Of a DNA stretch of 55,147 bases, positions 9,357-17,738 are shown piece after piece. Position 1 is the stretch's first letter. Each line of letters begins with the position of its first letter. Under the pieces are notes generated by a model, which had not been told where the DNA came from, searched no databases, and saw nothing but the letters and a program-made list of their open reading frames with translations. The position numbers and the translations under genes are program-made. The stretch lies in assembly GCF_022802975.1 (NCBI RefSeq), contig NZ_JAFEVZ010000018.1:1-55147 (forward strand). The letters are read 5' to 3'. This stretch comes from Flavobacterium pectinovorum (GTDB lineage: Bacteria; Bacteroidota; Bacteroidia; Flavobacteriales; Flavobacteriaceae).

Positions 9357-10175
9357 TTAAGAACGGATAAATTCCAAAATATCATTATTGATTGTTGAAG
9401 CCTCAGTAGTAGGCATTCCGTGTGAGAAGCCCGGGTAGCCAATTAACTTTCCGTTTTTCAAGAGTTTAACCGCTTTGGGTGCCTGTGCGAAAGGTACGAT
9501 CTGATCATCTTCGCCATGTAAAACAAGGACAGGAATTTCGACACTTTTAAGATCTTCTGTAAAATCAGATTCAGAGAAAGCTTTAACTCCTTTATAATGA
9601 GCCAATACAGAACCCATCATTCCCTGGCGCCACCAGTTGTGCCTGATTCCTTCTGATATAACTGCACCTTCACGGTTCCATCCGTAAAACGGAATTGGAA
9701 AATCATAATAATACTGCGTTCTGTTAAAACCGGCATTCTGACGGATTTCATCAAAAACAGACAAAGGAACACCATCAGGATTATTATCATTTTGAATCAT
9801 TATAGGTGTTACTGCACTAATTAAAACAGCTTTGGCAACACGGTCTTTTCCATATTTTGCCGTATAGCGAATAACTTCACCGCCACCAGTTGAATGTCCA
9901 ATGTGAATAGCATCTTTTAAGTCAAGTGCTTCAGCCAGCTCTGCAACATCTGCTGCATAAGTTTCCATGTCATTCCCTTCAGAGCTTTGACCTGAACGTC
10001 CATGTCCTCTGCGGTCATGCGCAATTACCCTGTATCCTTTCTGAAGAAAAAACAGCATTTGTGCATCCCAATCATCACTCGATAAAGGCCATCCGTGGTG
10101 AAAAACAATTGGCTGTCCTGTTCCCCAGTCTTTGTAATAAATCTCAGTTCCGTCTTTTACTGTAATCGTACTCAT
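9357..10175 (-). CDS. Alpha/beta hydrolase, non-heme chloroperoxidase/arylesterase type
   Basis: 272 residues, the standard length of this family. It opens with STITVKDGTEIYYKDWG, then HHGWPLSSDDWDAQ, HDRRGHGRS, the nucleophile elbow GHSTGGG with S95, an acid within LHGEDDQIVP, and the catalytic His in FSHGMP near 252. These enzymes hydrolyse esters and can do cofactor-free perhydrolysis. It has no signal peptide, so it is cytoplasmic. It is followed by its own terminator. A half-match to the ACGATATATCGT palindrome (AACGATATAA) lies about 50 bases upstream of the start, too weak to count as a site. Confidence 0.88.
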   Translation of the reverse strand: MSTITVKDGTEIYYKDWGTGQPIVFHHGWPLSSDDWDAQMLFFLQKGYRVIAHDRRGHGRSGQSSEGNDMETYAADVAELAEALDLKDAIHIGHSTGGGEVIRYTAKYGKDRVAKAVLISAVTPIMIQNDNNPDGVPLSVFDEIRQNAGFNRTQYYYDFPIPFYGWNREGAVISEGIRHNWWRQGMMGSVLAHYKGVKAFSESDFTEDLKSVEIPVLVLHGEDDQIVPFAQAPKAVKLLKNGKLIGYPGFSHGMPTTEASTINNDILEFIRS

Positions 10176-10277
10176 GGTTTTTGATTTTAGATTAATAATT
10201 TTATGGTTTAGATTTTAAACCAACGATATAATGAATTATGTAAGCATTCTATTTTAAGATGTCTCGAAATATTGAAA

Positions 10278-11216
10278 TCAGTTAATTTTAACTAAATGAG
10301 CTTCAATAGCAGCTCTTTGGGATTCATACTGTGCAGGAAGCTTTAAGTTCAGACCTAATTCTTCCAGACTTTCATCTACAGTAAATCCGGGATTATCTGT
10401 TGCAATTTCAAACAAAACACCGCCCGGTTCTCTAAAATATAGGGAGTGAAAATATTGTCTGTCGATTTGCGGAGTAATCTGCAATCCGTATTCTTCGATT
10501 TTTTCTCTAAATTTCATTAAAACTTCGTCATTCGGTACACGGAAAGCTACGTGATGAACAGTTCCGTTAGCATTTAAACCACGTTTTTCTTCAGGTAATT
10601 CTACCAAGTCAACAATAGCGGCATTTTCTACAGCATCTGTTGCGTAACGATAACGGTTTACATCCTGATCAATCAGTTTATAACCAAATATTTCAGTTAA
10701 GACAGCAGCAGTTGGTTTAATATCGTTTAATGTCAGCGTAATGTTATGAAAACCTTTTGTTGCCACAGCTGCTTTTACTTCATCAGTTTCCCAGGCTTTT
10801 CTGTTATCATCTGTTTTAGATTCAATTAGCTCTAATTTTAATCCGTCCGGATCTAAGAAAGTCAGGTATTTTTCTCCAAATTTTTCAGACGGTTTATTGT
10901 AGATCACATTGTATTGCTCAAAACGTTTCTGCCAGAAATCAAGACTTCCTTTTGGAACAGAATATCCGATTTCAGTAGCCATTCCGGAACCTTTTCTGCC
11001 TTGCTGGATTCCTTCTCCCCAAGGAAAAAAGGTTAAAATTGTTCCTGCGCTTCCTACTTCATCACCAAAGTAAAAATGATAGGTTCCCGGATCGTCAAAA
11101 TTCACCGTTTTTTTGATAAATCGTAATCCTAAAATTTTTGAGTAAAAGTCAAAATTGCGTTTGGCGTCACCTGCGATTGCGGTAATATGGTGTAAGCCTA
11201 AAATTGTATTTTCCAT
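10278..11216 (-). CDS. Ring-cleaving dioxygenase-type glyoxalase protein (MhqO/MhqA-like)
   Basis: 312 residues with two vicinal-oxygen-chelate halves. It opens LHHITAIAGDAKRNFDFYSK and continues DPGTYHFYFGDEVGSAGTILTFFPW; the second half has GFHNITLTL, GTVHHVAFRV and FREPGGVLFEIATDNPGF. These match the MhqO/MhqA family, linked in Firmicutes to quinone and electrophile resistance. Metal ligands are probably the His in LHHIT, His in VHHVAF and Glu in LFEIA. A good sigma-54 promoter (11322-11337) and a palindromic site (11406-11419) lie upstream, next to the divergent sigma-54 activator gene, suggesting that activator controls it. The electrophile role is inferred from family. Confidence 0.85.
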   Translation of the reverse strand: MENTILGLHHITAIAGDAKRNFDFYSKILGLRFIKKTVNFDDPGTYHFYFGDEVGSAGTILTFFPWGEGIQQGRKGSGMATEIGYSVPKGSLDFWQKRFEQYNVIYNKPSEKFGEKYLTFLDPDGLKLELIESKTDDNRKAWETDEVKAAVATKGFHNITLTLNDIKPTAAVLTEIFGYKLIDQDVNRYRYATDAVENAAIVDLVELPEEKRGLNANGTVHHVAFRVPNDEVLMKFREKIEEYGLQITPQIDRQYFHSLYFREPGGVLFEIATDNPGFTVDESLEELGLNLKLPAQYESQRAAIEAHLVKIN

Positions 11217-11321
11217 GGTATGTTTTTTAATTGTTATTAATTTCTTTTACAAAATTACTTCGGTTACAGCTGCCTGTCGATTAATCTGGATTAAGAAATA
11301 AAAACTGCAATATTTTCTACA

Positions 11322-11337
11322 GGCATGCTAATAGCCA
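11322..11337 (-). promoter_or_regulatory. Candidate sigma-54 (-24/-12) promoter of the dioxygenase-type gene
   Basis: Read on the minus strand the sequence is TGGCTATTAGCATGCC. GG lies at 11336-11335 and GC at 11324-11323, with exactly 10 bases between, as required for sigma-54. It lies about 106 bases before the start codon at 11216 and about 70 bases downstream of the palindrome at 11406-11419, a normal spacing for an enhancer-bound activator. Confidence 0.5.
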
Positions 11338-11405
11338 AATAATATTCCATTTGTTTCAATGGCTTATTTATCAGGTTTTTTAGTACGAAATCATTATTTA
11401 AATTA

Positions 11406-11419
11406 TACGATATATCGTA
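11406..11419. promoter_or_regulatory. Palindromic site, candidate enhancer for a sigma-54 activator
   Basis: TACGATATATCGTA is a perfect palindrome. The same 14 bases plus the next eight (ATTTTATA) recur at 22746-22767, upstream of the YcaC-like gene. I saw no third full copy in the window. Here it lies between the divergent dioxygenase-type gene and the GAF/sigma-54 activator gene. The rest of this 310-base intergenic stretch is AT-rich. No sigma-54 box faces the activator gene. Confidence 0.55.
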
Positions 11420-11526
11420 ATTTTATAAATTTAAAGTTTACAGAATTACAAAAATGATTGCCGTTTAACAGAAGCTATTTCTTAAATTTACCCTGCTGTT
11501 ACTAAATATTACACCAATTACTACTT

Positions 11527-13110
11527 ATGGAAAAGCCAACTGATAAAACTGCCATCATGATGAACCGGCTGCAGGAAAGAGAAAGAGAACAAATGCTGAT
11601 TTTATCGATTTGTAAAACACTTTCTCAGGCTTTAAACAAAGAAGAATTTAGTGCTATTGTAATTGATGCTCTAAAAGAACAATTTCAGTTTGATGATTTT
11701 CTTTTGGCATCTTCCAGTGAAAATGAAACCGAATATGAAATTTTCTATCAATTTTCAAAGAAGAATGTTGCTTCAAAAAGATATATTTTGAAGGATGGTT
11801 TTTTTGATGTCTGTATGGATTCTGCTGATACTGTTCTTTTTGATTTAAAATCTACCGATAAAAAAAATCAGTTTCCTGATTATATTGTTGAGGTCATCGG
11901 CAAAGGTTTTAAAGAAGGAATAGGAATTTGTCTTCCTTACATTAAAGGAAACAGAAATGTCCTTTTTCTTTTCTTCAAAAACGTTAAAATTTTTAGCAGG
12001 GAATCTAATCGAATTTTAAATGGAATTGCATTACAGCTTTCCATTATGGTTAGGAATATTATGCTGACTCAGGAATTTGAACATCTTAAAACAGAATTAA
12101 AAACCTTTAAAAATACTGATTTACCAAAAACAGAAGAGCCAGTAAAAAATGAAGGCTTTCAAGGAATTATAGGCATCAGTGACGCTATGCAAAGCGTTTA
12201 CGAATTGATTGCACAAGTTGCACCGTCTGAGTCTACTGTTTTGATTTTCGGAGAAACGGGAACAGGAAAAGAACTTGTGGCAAGTGCCATACATAATTTA
12301 TCGCCGGTTTCAAAAAATACAATGATTAAGGTTAATTGTGCTTCCATTCCTGAAAATTTAATTGAAAGCGAATTATTCGGACATGAAAAAGGTGCTTTTA
12401 CAGGAGCAACAGCACAAAGAATAGGGAAGTTTGAACAGGCAGAAAACAGCACATTGTTTTTGGATGAAATAGGGGAGCTGCCTTTAGAATTGCAGGGGAA
12501 ATTACTCCGGGTTTTACAGGAAAAAGAAATAGAAAGAGTAGGTGGAAATAAAACAATAAAGGTGAATGCAAGAATAATTGCTGCGACCAATAAATCGCTT
12601 GAAAATGAAGTTGCCGAAAAAAGATTTAGAAGTGATTTATATTATCGTTTAAATGTTTTTCCAATTCTGTTGCCGGCATTGCGTGATCGAAAAGAAGACA
12701 TTCCGGTTTTAGCTGATTTTTTCCTGGCAATACATGCTGAAAAAATCGGAAAAAAAGTGAAAGGTTTTTCTAAAAAAATCCTGAACAGTATGATTGCTAA
12801 TGAATGGCCGGGAAATGTAAGGGAATTAGAAAATATGATTGAAAGAAGTATTTTGTTTGCACAAGAAGAGACAATCAAAGAAATGACTTTTTCGGAGATT
12901 TTTACAACAGAATCTACTATTTCAGAAACGGATTTTTGCACTAAAACATTACAGGAGGTAGAGAAAGAATATATACTGAAAATCGTAAAAAAATGCAACG
13001 GAAGAATTTCAGGGCCACAAGGTGCTGCTGTTCTTCTGGGGCTTCCATCAACAACCTTGATATCCCGAATGCAGAAATTGGGTATTAAAAAAGAACATTT
13101 TATTGATTAG
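11527..13110 (+). CDS. GAF-domain sigma-54-dependent transcriptional activator
   Basis: 527 residues: an N-terminal GAF-like sensor (about 20-185), a short linker, an AAA+ domain with Walker A GETGTGKE (242-249), the sigma-54 contact loop GAFTGA (289-294) and Walker B FLDEIGE (311-317), then a Fis-type helix-turn-helix at the end (GPQGAAVLLGLPSTTLISRMQKLG). It has no receiver domain, so it probably senses a small ligand or redox state through GAF. Its AAA+ domain is closely similar to that of the response regulator at 14777-16132, but the two helix-turn-helix regions differ, so they should bind different sites. The palindrome just upstream is the natural candidate for its site. Confidence 0.92.
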   Translation: MEKPTDKTAIMMNRLQEREREQMLILSICKTLSQALNKEEFSAIVIDALKEQFQFDDFLLASSSENETEYEIFYQFSKKNVASKRYILKDGFFDVCMDSADTVLFDLKSTDKKNQFPDYIVEVIGKGFKEGIGICLPYIKGNRNVLFLFFKNVKIFSRESNRILNGIALQLSIMVRNIMLTQEFEHLKTELKTFKNTDLPKTEEPVKNEGFQGIIGISDAMQSVYELIAQVAPSESTVLIFGETGTGKELVASAIHNLSPVSKNTMIKVNCASIPENLIESELFGHEKGAFTGATAQRIGKFEQAENSTLFLDEIGELPLELQGKLLRVLQEKEIERVGGNKTIKVNARIIAATNKSLENEVAEKRFRSDLYYRLNVFPILLPALRDRKEDIPVLADFFLAIHAEKIGKKVKGFSKKILNSMIANEWPGNVRELENMIERSILFAQEETIKEMTFSEIFTTESTISETDFCTKTLQEVEKEYILKIVKKCNGRISGPQGAAVLLGLPSTTLISRMQKLGIKKEHFID

Positions 13111-13137
13111 TTTATTTCGAAACTCCTTTTTGGTCCT

Positions 13138-13488
13138 TTATAATTTTATAAATATTGACTTTCGTGGTTTGGGTTCACTATTTTTTGTTTTGTGACCTTT
13201 TCCGGTAGTATCTTCTACCAATAAAATGGAACCGGTATTAAATGTTCTTTTTTCTCCCAATGAAGTTTCGATTTCTACACCGCCATCCAGTAAAACGATA
13301 TATTGACGGTCCGGAGCATTATGAAAATCGTAATCATAAGAAGGGCTGACTTCTCTAAAAACAATAGATTTTACAGGCTCATCCTCAGATAAAAAGCCAA
13401 TATCACCATTATTTTTCAACGGAACTTCGAAGTCTTCAAAATGACTTTCTCCATTGGAGTCGCTGTAGACACGGGTGATTGTAATCAT
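13138..13488 (-). CDS. Cupin-fold protein
   Basis: 116 residues with a single cupin-like core: DFHNAPDRQYIVLLDGGVEIETSLGEKRTFNTGSILL has the spacing of the two cupin motifs, followed by VEDTTGKGHKTKN. The first motif has one His (DFHNAP) and the second has GKGHKTKN, so metal ligands are incomplete and the function may be binding only. It overlaps the upstream esterase gene by four bases (ATGA), so the two are translationally coupled. It converges with the GAF/sigma-54 activator, 27 bases away. No clear substrate. Confidence 0.75.
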   Translation of the reverse strand: MITITRVYSDSNGESHFEDFEVPLKNNGDIGFLSEDEPVKSIVFREVSPSYDYDFHNAPDRQYIVLLDGGVEIETSLGEKRTFNTGSILLVEDTTGKGHKTKNSEPKPRKSIFIKL

Positions 13489-14102
13489 TTATTGAAAATT
13501 AATGCGTTGGCACAATTTATTTCGTCCTGACTGATGGTATGCCCCATATTTGGGTAGATTTTTTTAGTAACATCTGCGCCCATTTTTGTCATAAGCACTT
13601 CAGTATCATTGACTCTTTCTACAGGAACATGAAAATCAGGATCACTTGTTCCGATGAAAACCGGAGTGTTTTCGAAATTTCCGGAATAGTGGTTCTCATA
13701 AACCTGATCACCGATAAGGCCGCCTGTAAAAGCTACAATTCCGCCATATTTGGCTGCGTTTCTGGTTGTAAACTCCAATGCAAGGCAAGCTCCTTGTGAA
13801 AAGCCTAAGAAATAAATATTTTCTTTTTCGATTCCGTTTTGCTGTATCGCTACCACAATCTGATGTATTGCTTCTAATGATTTGGAAAACGAAGGTTCAT
13901 TTTCGTTCAGAGGCGCTAAAAATGAATACGGATACCAGGTTCTGTTTTCGGCCTGAGGAGCAATTAATGCAAATTTTTCAACCTTAAGATGTTTCGCAAT
14001 CGAAAGAATATCATGAGCGCCGGCACCACGACCATGAATCAAGATTAAAGCTTTTTTCGCTTCGTTTAAAGGAATACCGTCTGTTAAAATTTCTGTATTC
14101 AT
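13485..14102 (-). CDS. Phospholipase/carboxylesterase family alpha/beta hydrolase
   Basis: 205 residues. LIHGRGAGAHDILSIAKHL gives the oxyanion region, GFSQGACLALEF the nucleophile Ser, IGTSDPDFHVPVER the acid, and PNMGHTISQDE the catalytic His. This matches the small bacterial carboxylesterase (YpfH/Est-like) family. No signal peptide, so cytoplasmic. First gene of a two-gene unit with the cupin protein. In other Bacteroidetes such pairs often sit beside MhqO-like dioxygenase genes, which matches the gene two places away; that association is from memory. Confidence 0.85.
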   Translation of the reverse strand: MNTEILTDGIPLNEAKKALILIHGRGAGAHDILSIAKHLKVEKFALIAPQAENRTWYPYSFLAPLNENEPSFSKSLEAIHQIVVAIQQNGIEKENIYFLGFSQGACLALEFTTRNAAKYGGIVAFTGGLIGDQVYENHYSGNFENTPVFIGTSDPDFHVPVERVNDTEVLMTKMGADVTKKIYPNMGHTISQDEINCANALIFNK

Positions 14103-14151
14103 GACTTTTATATTTTAATTACTTAGTTTGATGAATTAATTTTTCAATACT

Positions 14152-14238
14152 AAAAATCTGCATTATCTGTCAAATCTGCGAGAGATAATTTTACGCATAG
14201 ATTTTTTCTCGCAGATTTAAATGGATTTTAGCAGATTT
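14152..14238. repeat. Nested palindromic element (AAATCTGC type)
   Basis: Perfect 12-bp arms AAATCTGCGAGA (14172-14183) / TCTCGCAGATTT (14207-14218), enclosed by outer AAATCTGC (about 14154-14161) and GCAGATTT (14231-14238). It directly adjoins the next palindromic element. Dispersed palindromes of this look are common between genes in Flavobacterium. Confidence 0.65.
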
Positions 14239-14246
14239 ACACAATC

Positions 14247-14350
14247 TTGTCATTTCGACCGGAGGGAGAAATCACAAGCGGGATTCGACAAAGATTGGAT
14301 TCACTTTGTGGAGCTACTAGTGTGATTTCTCCCTCCGGTCGAAATGACAA
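14247..14350. repeat. MITE/REP-like element with perfect 30-bp inverted arms
   Basis: Arms at 14247-14276 and 14321-14350 are exact reverse complements over 30 bases. They begin TTGTCATTTCGACCGGAGGG and end AAATCACA. The 44-base core holds a second stem ACAAAG (14288-14293) / CTTTGT (14304-14309). The TGTCATTTCGA...GGAGAAATC motif is a dispersed repeat type I recognise from many Bacteroidetes genomes. It lies between the convergent ends or starts of ordinary genes and codes for nothing. Confidence 0.8.
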
Positions 14351-14374
14351 ACTGGAACGATAAATCAAAGTGGA

Positions 14375-14665
14375 TTACTTCTTCCAGATATCTTCATATT
14401 CATCCGGATGTCTTTTAAATTGTGCGTGAACATACGGGCAAAGCGGTAAAACCATTAAATTGTTGGCGCGGACATAGGATACCATTTCGTCCAGAAGTTT
14501 TTTAGCGTAACCTTTTCCTTCTGCTTCCAGTTCAACTCCTGTGTGATAAACCGTCAATAGATCAGGTTTTATGCTTACGGTCATTTCGCCCAATTTTTTA
14601 TCATCAACATAGAGATTAAATGCACCGTGTTTTTTCTCGTCTAATTCCAGTTTGATTATTTCCAT
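14375..14665 (-). CDS. Small GNAT-family acetyltransferase (YjdJ-like)
   Basis: 96 residues from the ATG at 14665 (MEIIKLELDEKKHGAFNLYV). A longer frame to 14704 uses a poor start and is rejected. The VYHTGVELEAEGKGYAKKLLDEMVSYVRANNL segment has the acetyl-CoA-binding pattern (G-x-G-x-A), and LCPYVHAQFKRHPDEYEDIW is the signature tail of the short GCN5-related family. The acceptor substrate is unknown for this family. Confidence 0.88.
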   Translation of the reverse strand: MEIIKLELDEKKHGAFNLYVDDKKLGEMTVSIKPDLLTVYHTGVELEAEGKGYAKKLLDEMVSYVRANNLMVLPLCPYVHAQFKRHPDEYEDIWKK

Positions 14666-14776
14666 AATATTTTGTTTTCTATATTTTGTGACATTTAACC
14701 GCAAAGGCGCAAGTTCAGCGCAAAGTTCGCTAAGTCTTTTTTCTTTCTTCTTTTCTCTATTTTAAATCAAAAAAAA

Positions 14777-16132
14777 TTAATTATATCCTTGTTTTATACC
14801 TAATTTTTTCATTTTTGAATACAACGTTTGTGGCTGCATTTTTAATAATTCTGCTGCACCTCCCGAACCGGAAACTTTGCCGTCACAAAGAAAGAGCGCA
14901 TTCATGATATGTTCTTTTTCCATTTCTTCCATAGACTTCATTTTTCCGGTATGCTGAACTGAAGGATTTGGGTTTGAAGGGAGATCAAACTTTTCAATTT
15001 CATTTGTTTTGGCAAGCAGTACGTGTCTTTCAATCAAATGTTCCAGTTCCCGAATATTTCCCGGCCAATCGTAACCTGTTAATTGTTCTAAGGCTAAAGG
15101 ACTGATACCATTGATGTTTTTTCTTGAACTTGCTGCGTACTTTCTTAAAAAATGATTAGCCAGCGCTTCAATATCTTCCTTACGCTCTTTTAATGTTGGC
15201 AATTGTATTGGAAATACATTCAAACGATAATACAAATCAAGTCTGAAACGTCCTTCTGCAACTTCTTTCTCCAGGCATCTGTTGGTTGCCGCTACAATAC
15301 GAACATTGATTTTAATGGTTTTATTGCCTCCAAGCCGCTGAATTTCTTTTTCCTGCAACACTCGTAATAACTTTACCTGAGAATCTAGTGGTAATTCACC
15401 TATTTCATCCAGAAAAATAGTTCCGTCATTTGCTTGTTCAAATTTTCCGATTCGGAGTGAATTGGCACCTGTAAAAGCTCCTTTTTCATGTCCAAAAAGT
15501 TCAGATTCTATTAAGGAATGTGGTAGAGCAGCACAATTAACCACAACAATCGGCTTAGATTTATGCTTAGAATGTTCATGAATCGAATGTGCGACCCTTT
15601 CTTTACCTGTTCCGCTTTCGCCTAAAATAAGAACAGAAGTTTCTGCAGGAGCTACAATTTTTATTTTTTCAATTACTTCTTTTAAAAGCGGGCTTCCGCC
15701 TATGATTCCGTCAATTTCCTGAATTTCAGTATCAATTGTTTGCTTACTTAAAGTTCCTTTTTCTTCATTAAATCGGTATTTGGCAATATCAAGCATGACA
15801 ATAAGATCTCTTTCCCGAAAAGGTTTCACCATAAATCCGTAGGGATGTGTTGCTTTAACCGCTTCAAGAGTAGTCTGGTTGGTGTTTGCCGAAATATAAA
15901 GAAAAGGCAGTTGCATTTCACGGAGTTCCCAGGCTAAATCAATTCCTGTCAAAGTACCTTTTAACATAATGTCAAGCAAAATCCAGTCAGGTCTTTTATC
16001 CTCTATTAATTTTCGAGCCTGAACCACAGAAGAAGCAATTCCGATTACCTGATAATCCGCTTTTTGCAGCATGATTTTTAAATCATTTGCTACAATAAAT
16101 TCATCCTCAACTATTAAAATTTTCTCCTTCAT
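14777..16132 (-). CDS. Sigma-54 response regulator (receiver-AAA+-Fis HTH)
   Basis: 451 residues. Receiver domain 1-120 with acidic pair ED (9-10), phosphorylated D54 (ILLDIML), and K103 (MVKPF). AAA+ domain with Walker A GESGTGKE (171-178), GAFTGA (218-223) and Walker B FLDEIGE (240-246). C-terminal Fis-type helix-turn-helix (GSGGAAELLKMQPQTLYSKMKKLG). NtrC-like architecture. No kinase is adjacent. The receiver is the type often paired with HisKA_2 kinases, so the TPR kinase at 7008-9266 is a possible partner; this is inference. About 270 AT-rich bases with no gene separate it from the DUF1275 gene upstream. Confidence 0.92.
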   Translation of the reverse strand: MKEKILIVEDEFIVANDLKIMLQKADYQVIGIASSVVQARKLIEDKRPDWILLDIMLKGTLTGIDLAWELREMQLPFLYISANTNQTTLEAVKATHPYGFMVKPFRERDLIVMLDIAKYRFNEEKGTLSKQTIDTEIQEIDGIIGGSPLLKEVIEKIKIVAPAETSVLILGESGTGKERVAHSIHEHSKHKSKPIVVVNCAALPHSLIESELFGHEKGAFTGANSLRIGKFEQANDGTIFLDEIGELPLDSQVKLLRVLQEKEIQRLGGNKTIKINVRIVAATNRCLEKEVAEGRFRLDLYYRLNVFPIQLPTLKERKEDIEALANHFLRKYAASSRKNINGISPLALEQLTGYDWPGNIRELEHLIERHVLLAKTNEIEKFDLPSNPNPSVQHTGKMKSMEEMEKEHIMNALFLCDGKVSGSGGAAELLKMQPQTLYSKMKKLGIKQGYN

Positions 16133-16404
16133 TATGTTCTTTGTCTTTTTACGAATTTCAGGTAAGTTTAAAATCTAAATTATATTCAATTTTATATGAT
16201 TTTCAGTATATTACTACTATTTATTTCAATAATTACGTGAATATTACCAATTTACATAATTATTAAATTTCATTCAGGGAATTTTTTTTCGCCATCATAA
16301 AAAAACAGAAAAAGCATTTTATTTTTGATAGAAAAAATAAGACTGATTTTAGCATTTAAAGATACTATATTATCAGAAATCTGCAATTCGAAATCCCCGT
16401 TTGT

Positions 16405-17070
16405 CTAAGGCTTCCGGTGGAATAAATAGCAAATAATCATGGCTGCTCCCGGAAGAATTAAAGTTCCCAATCCAAAAAACTTTCCTGCAACAGCTCCTAA
16501 AAAACAGCCCGTAAGAAATCCGATAATGGTTACTAATTGCTTTTTAAAACTAAGCAATACATCAACATCCTTTAATCCATTTTTTAATAAATTTCCTAAA
16601 TCCAGAGAAGCCTGAGTTACGTTTCCGGTCATCATGGTAGTCGGTCCGTGTGTTTCTTTTGCGTAAAGCTTTCCAAAAGCATTCTGAAGTCCCATAGCGA
16701 ATACGGTTGTCATAGCAACTGAATACATTGTCCATTCTGAAAAATGCTCCAAATAACCGAAAACATACGAAGCAATTCCGCTTAAAACCAGTAGAATACC
16801 TTCCCAAAACAGAATGGTGTAACGGTTTGTTGCTTTTAACGCAATTCTTCCTCCGGTAATTACAGCTATTATAAAAATTGGAAAAGTAAGCAGTTTCACC
16901 CACGCATGAATGTCTGAACCTTTGATGATTTGATAAGCAAAGACAATAAAGTTCCCCGTAACATGTGCTGAAAATATCGAATCGGCAGCTACAAAAGTTA
17001 CGGTATCACAATACCCTGCTATGATGGTCAGCAGCAGGGTAACGTACCAGATATTTGTTTTAATTTCCAT
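16405..17070 (-). CDS. YoaK/DUF1275 family membrane protein
   Basis: 221 residues with about six membrane segments. The opening LLLTIIAGYCDTVTFVAADSIFSAHVTGNFIVFA and the later AMGLQNAFGKLYAKETHGPTTMMTGNVTQ are the diagnostic DUF1275 blocks (an N-terminal '.GY.D...F......F.a..TGN' and a second 'TTMMTGN'). The function of the family is not settled. The gene starts seven bases after the dps stop, so the two form one transcript, suggesting a stress-related role. Confidence 0.88.
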   Translation of the reverse strand: MEIKTNIWYVTLLLTIIAGYCDTVTFVAADSIFSAHVTGNFIVFAYQIIKGSDIHAWVKLLTFPIFIIAVITGGRIALKATNRYTILFWEGILLVLSGIASYVFGYLEHFSEWTMYSVAMTTVFAMGLQNAFGKLYAKETHGPTTMMTGNVTQASLDLGNLLKNGLKDVDVLLSFKKQLVTIIGFLTGCFLGAVAGKFFGLGTLILPGAAMIICYLFHRKP

Positions 17071-17077
17071 AATTTTT

Positions 17078-17551
17078 TTATTTCAGGTGTGCACGAAGCA
17101 TCCATGCCATTTTTTCGTGATTTTCTAAAAGTCCGGTTATAAAATCGCTTGTTCCGGCATCTTGTAATTCATTTGCGATACTGTTAATGTTTTCGCGCAG
17201 GTAAATAATGATACTCTCATGATCCAGAAGTAATTCCTTTATGAAGCCATCGCTGTCGTTTTTCTCTTTTAGTTCTTCTGTAAGATGTGTAAGCGCTAAA
17301 AAATCTTTGAGTGTTGCAGGCGCATAATGCCCTAAAGATCTGATTCTTTCTGCCACATTATCTACAATTTCATCAATCGTATCATATTGCTGTTCAAAGA
17401 AAAGATGTTTGTTATAAAAATCAGGACCTTCAACGTTCCAGTGTGCTCTTTTTGTTTTTGTGTAAAGTACAAATTCGTCTGCAAGAACTTTTGCTAATAC
17501 ATCTGCAACTTTTGAGATGTTTTCTTGTGTAATTCCGATGTTTGCTTTCAT
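17078..17551 (-). CDS. dps: Dps-family ferritin-like DNA protection protein
   Basis: 157 residues. The inter-subunit ferroxidase ligands are visible with the right spacing: H37 (AHWNVEGP), H49, E53, D64 and E68 (EIVDNVAERI), matching H51/H63/D67/D78/E82 of the E. coli protein. Dps forms 12-subunit shells that oxidise and store iron with peroxide and protect DNA. The lysine-rich N-terminus seen in E. coli Dps is short here. It is first in an operon with the DUF1275 gene. Repeat element A lies just upstream. Confidence 0.92.
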   Translation of the reverse strand: MKANIGITQENISKVADVLAKVLADEFVLYTKTKRAHWNVEGPDFYNKHLFFEQQYDTIDEIVDNVAERIRSLGHYAPATLKDFLALTHLTEELKEKNDSDGFIKELLLDHESIIIYLRENINSIANELQDAGTSDFITGLLENHEKMAWMLRAHLK

Positions 17552-17594
17552 TTTAAAGTAGGTTTAATAAATTAAGTGTAATCGTTAATAAATC

Positions 17595-17735
17595 AAACAC
17601 ATAGAAACATAGTTTTTCTTTTATTTTGAACAAGGCTACAGAAAAAAACTAGTTTCTCACGCATAGATCTTATGTTTATTTAAATAAAGTGAAACGCCTA
17701 ATTATACGCCCAAAAATCTATGTTTCTATGTGTTT
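17595..17735. repeat. CACATAG palindromic repeat, copy A
   Basis: The left arm AAACACATAGAAACATAG (17595-17612) and right arm CTATGTTTCTATGTGTTT (17718-17735) are exact reverse complements. Inside, GTTTCTCAC (about 17653-17661) pairs with GTGAAAC (about 17689-17695), and a third short stem surrounds GCATAG. The same plan recurs as copy B (20407-20555) and copy C (38090-38230). Copy A lies between the dps start and the end of the DoxX gene. Confidence 0.85.
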
Positions 17736-17738
17736 AAA

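Noticed and set aside
10200..10245. Half-palindrome AACGATATAA before the alpha/beta hydrolase gene
   Set aside because: Only one half of the ACGATATATCGT core matches and no GG-N10-GC box follows, so it is not called as a third regulatory site.
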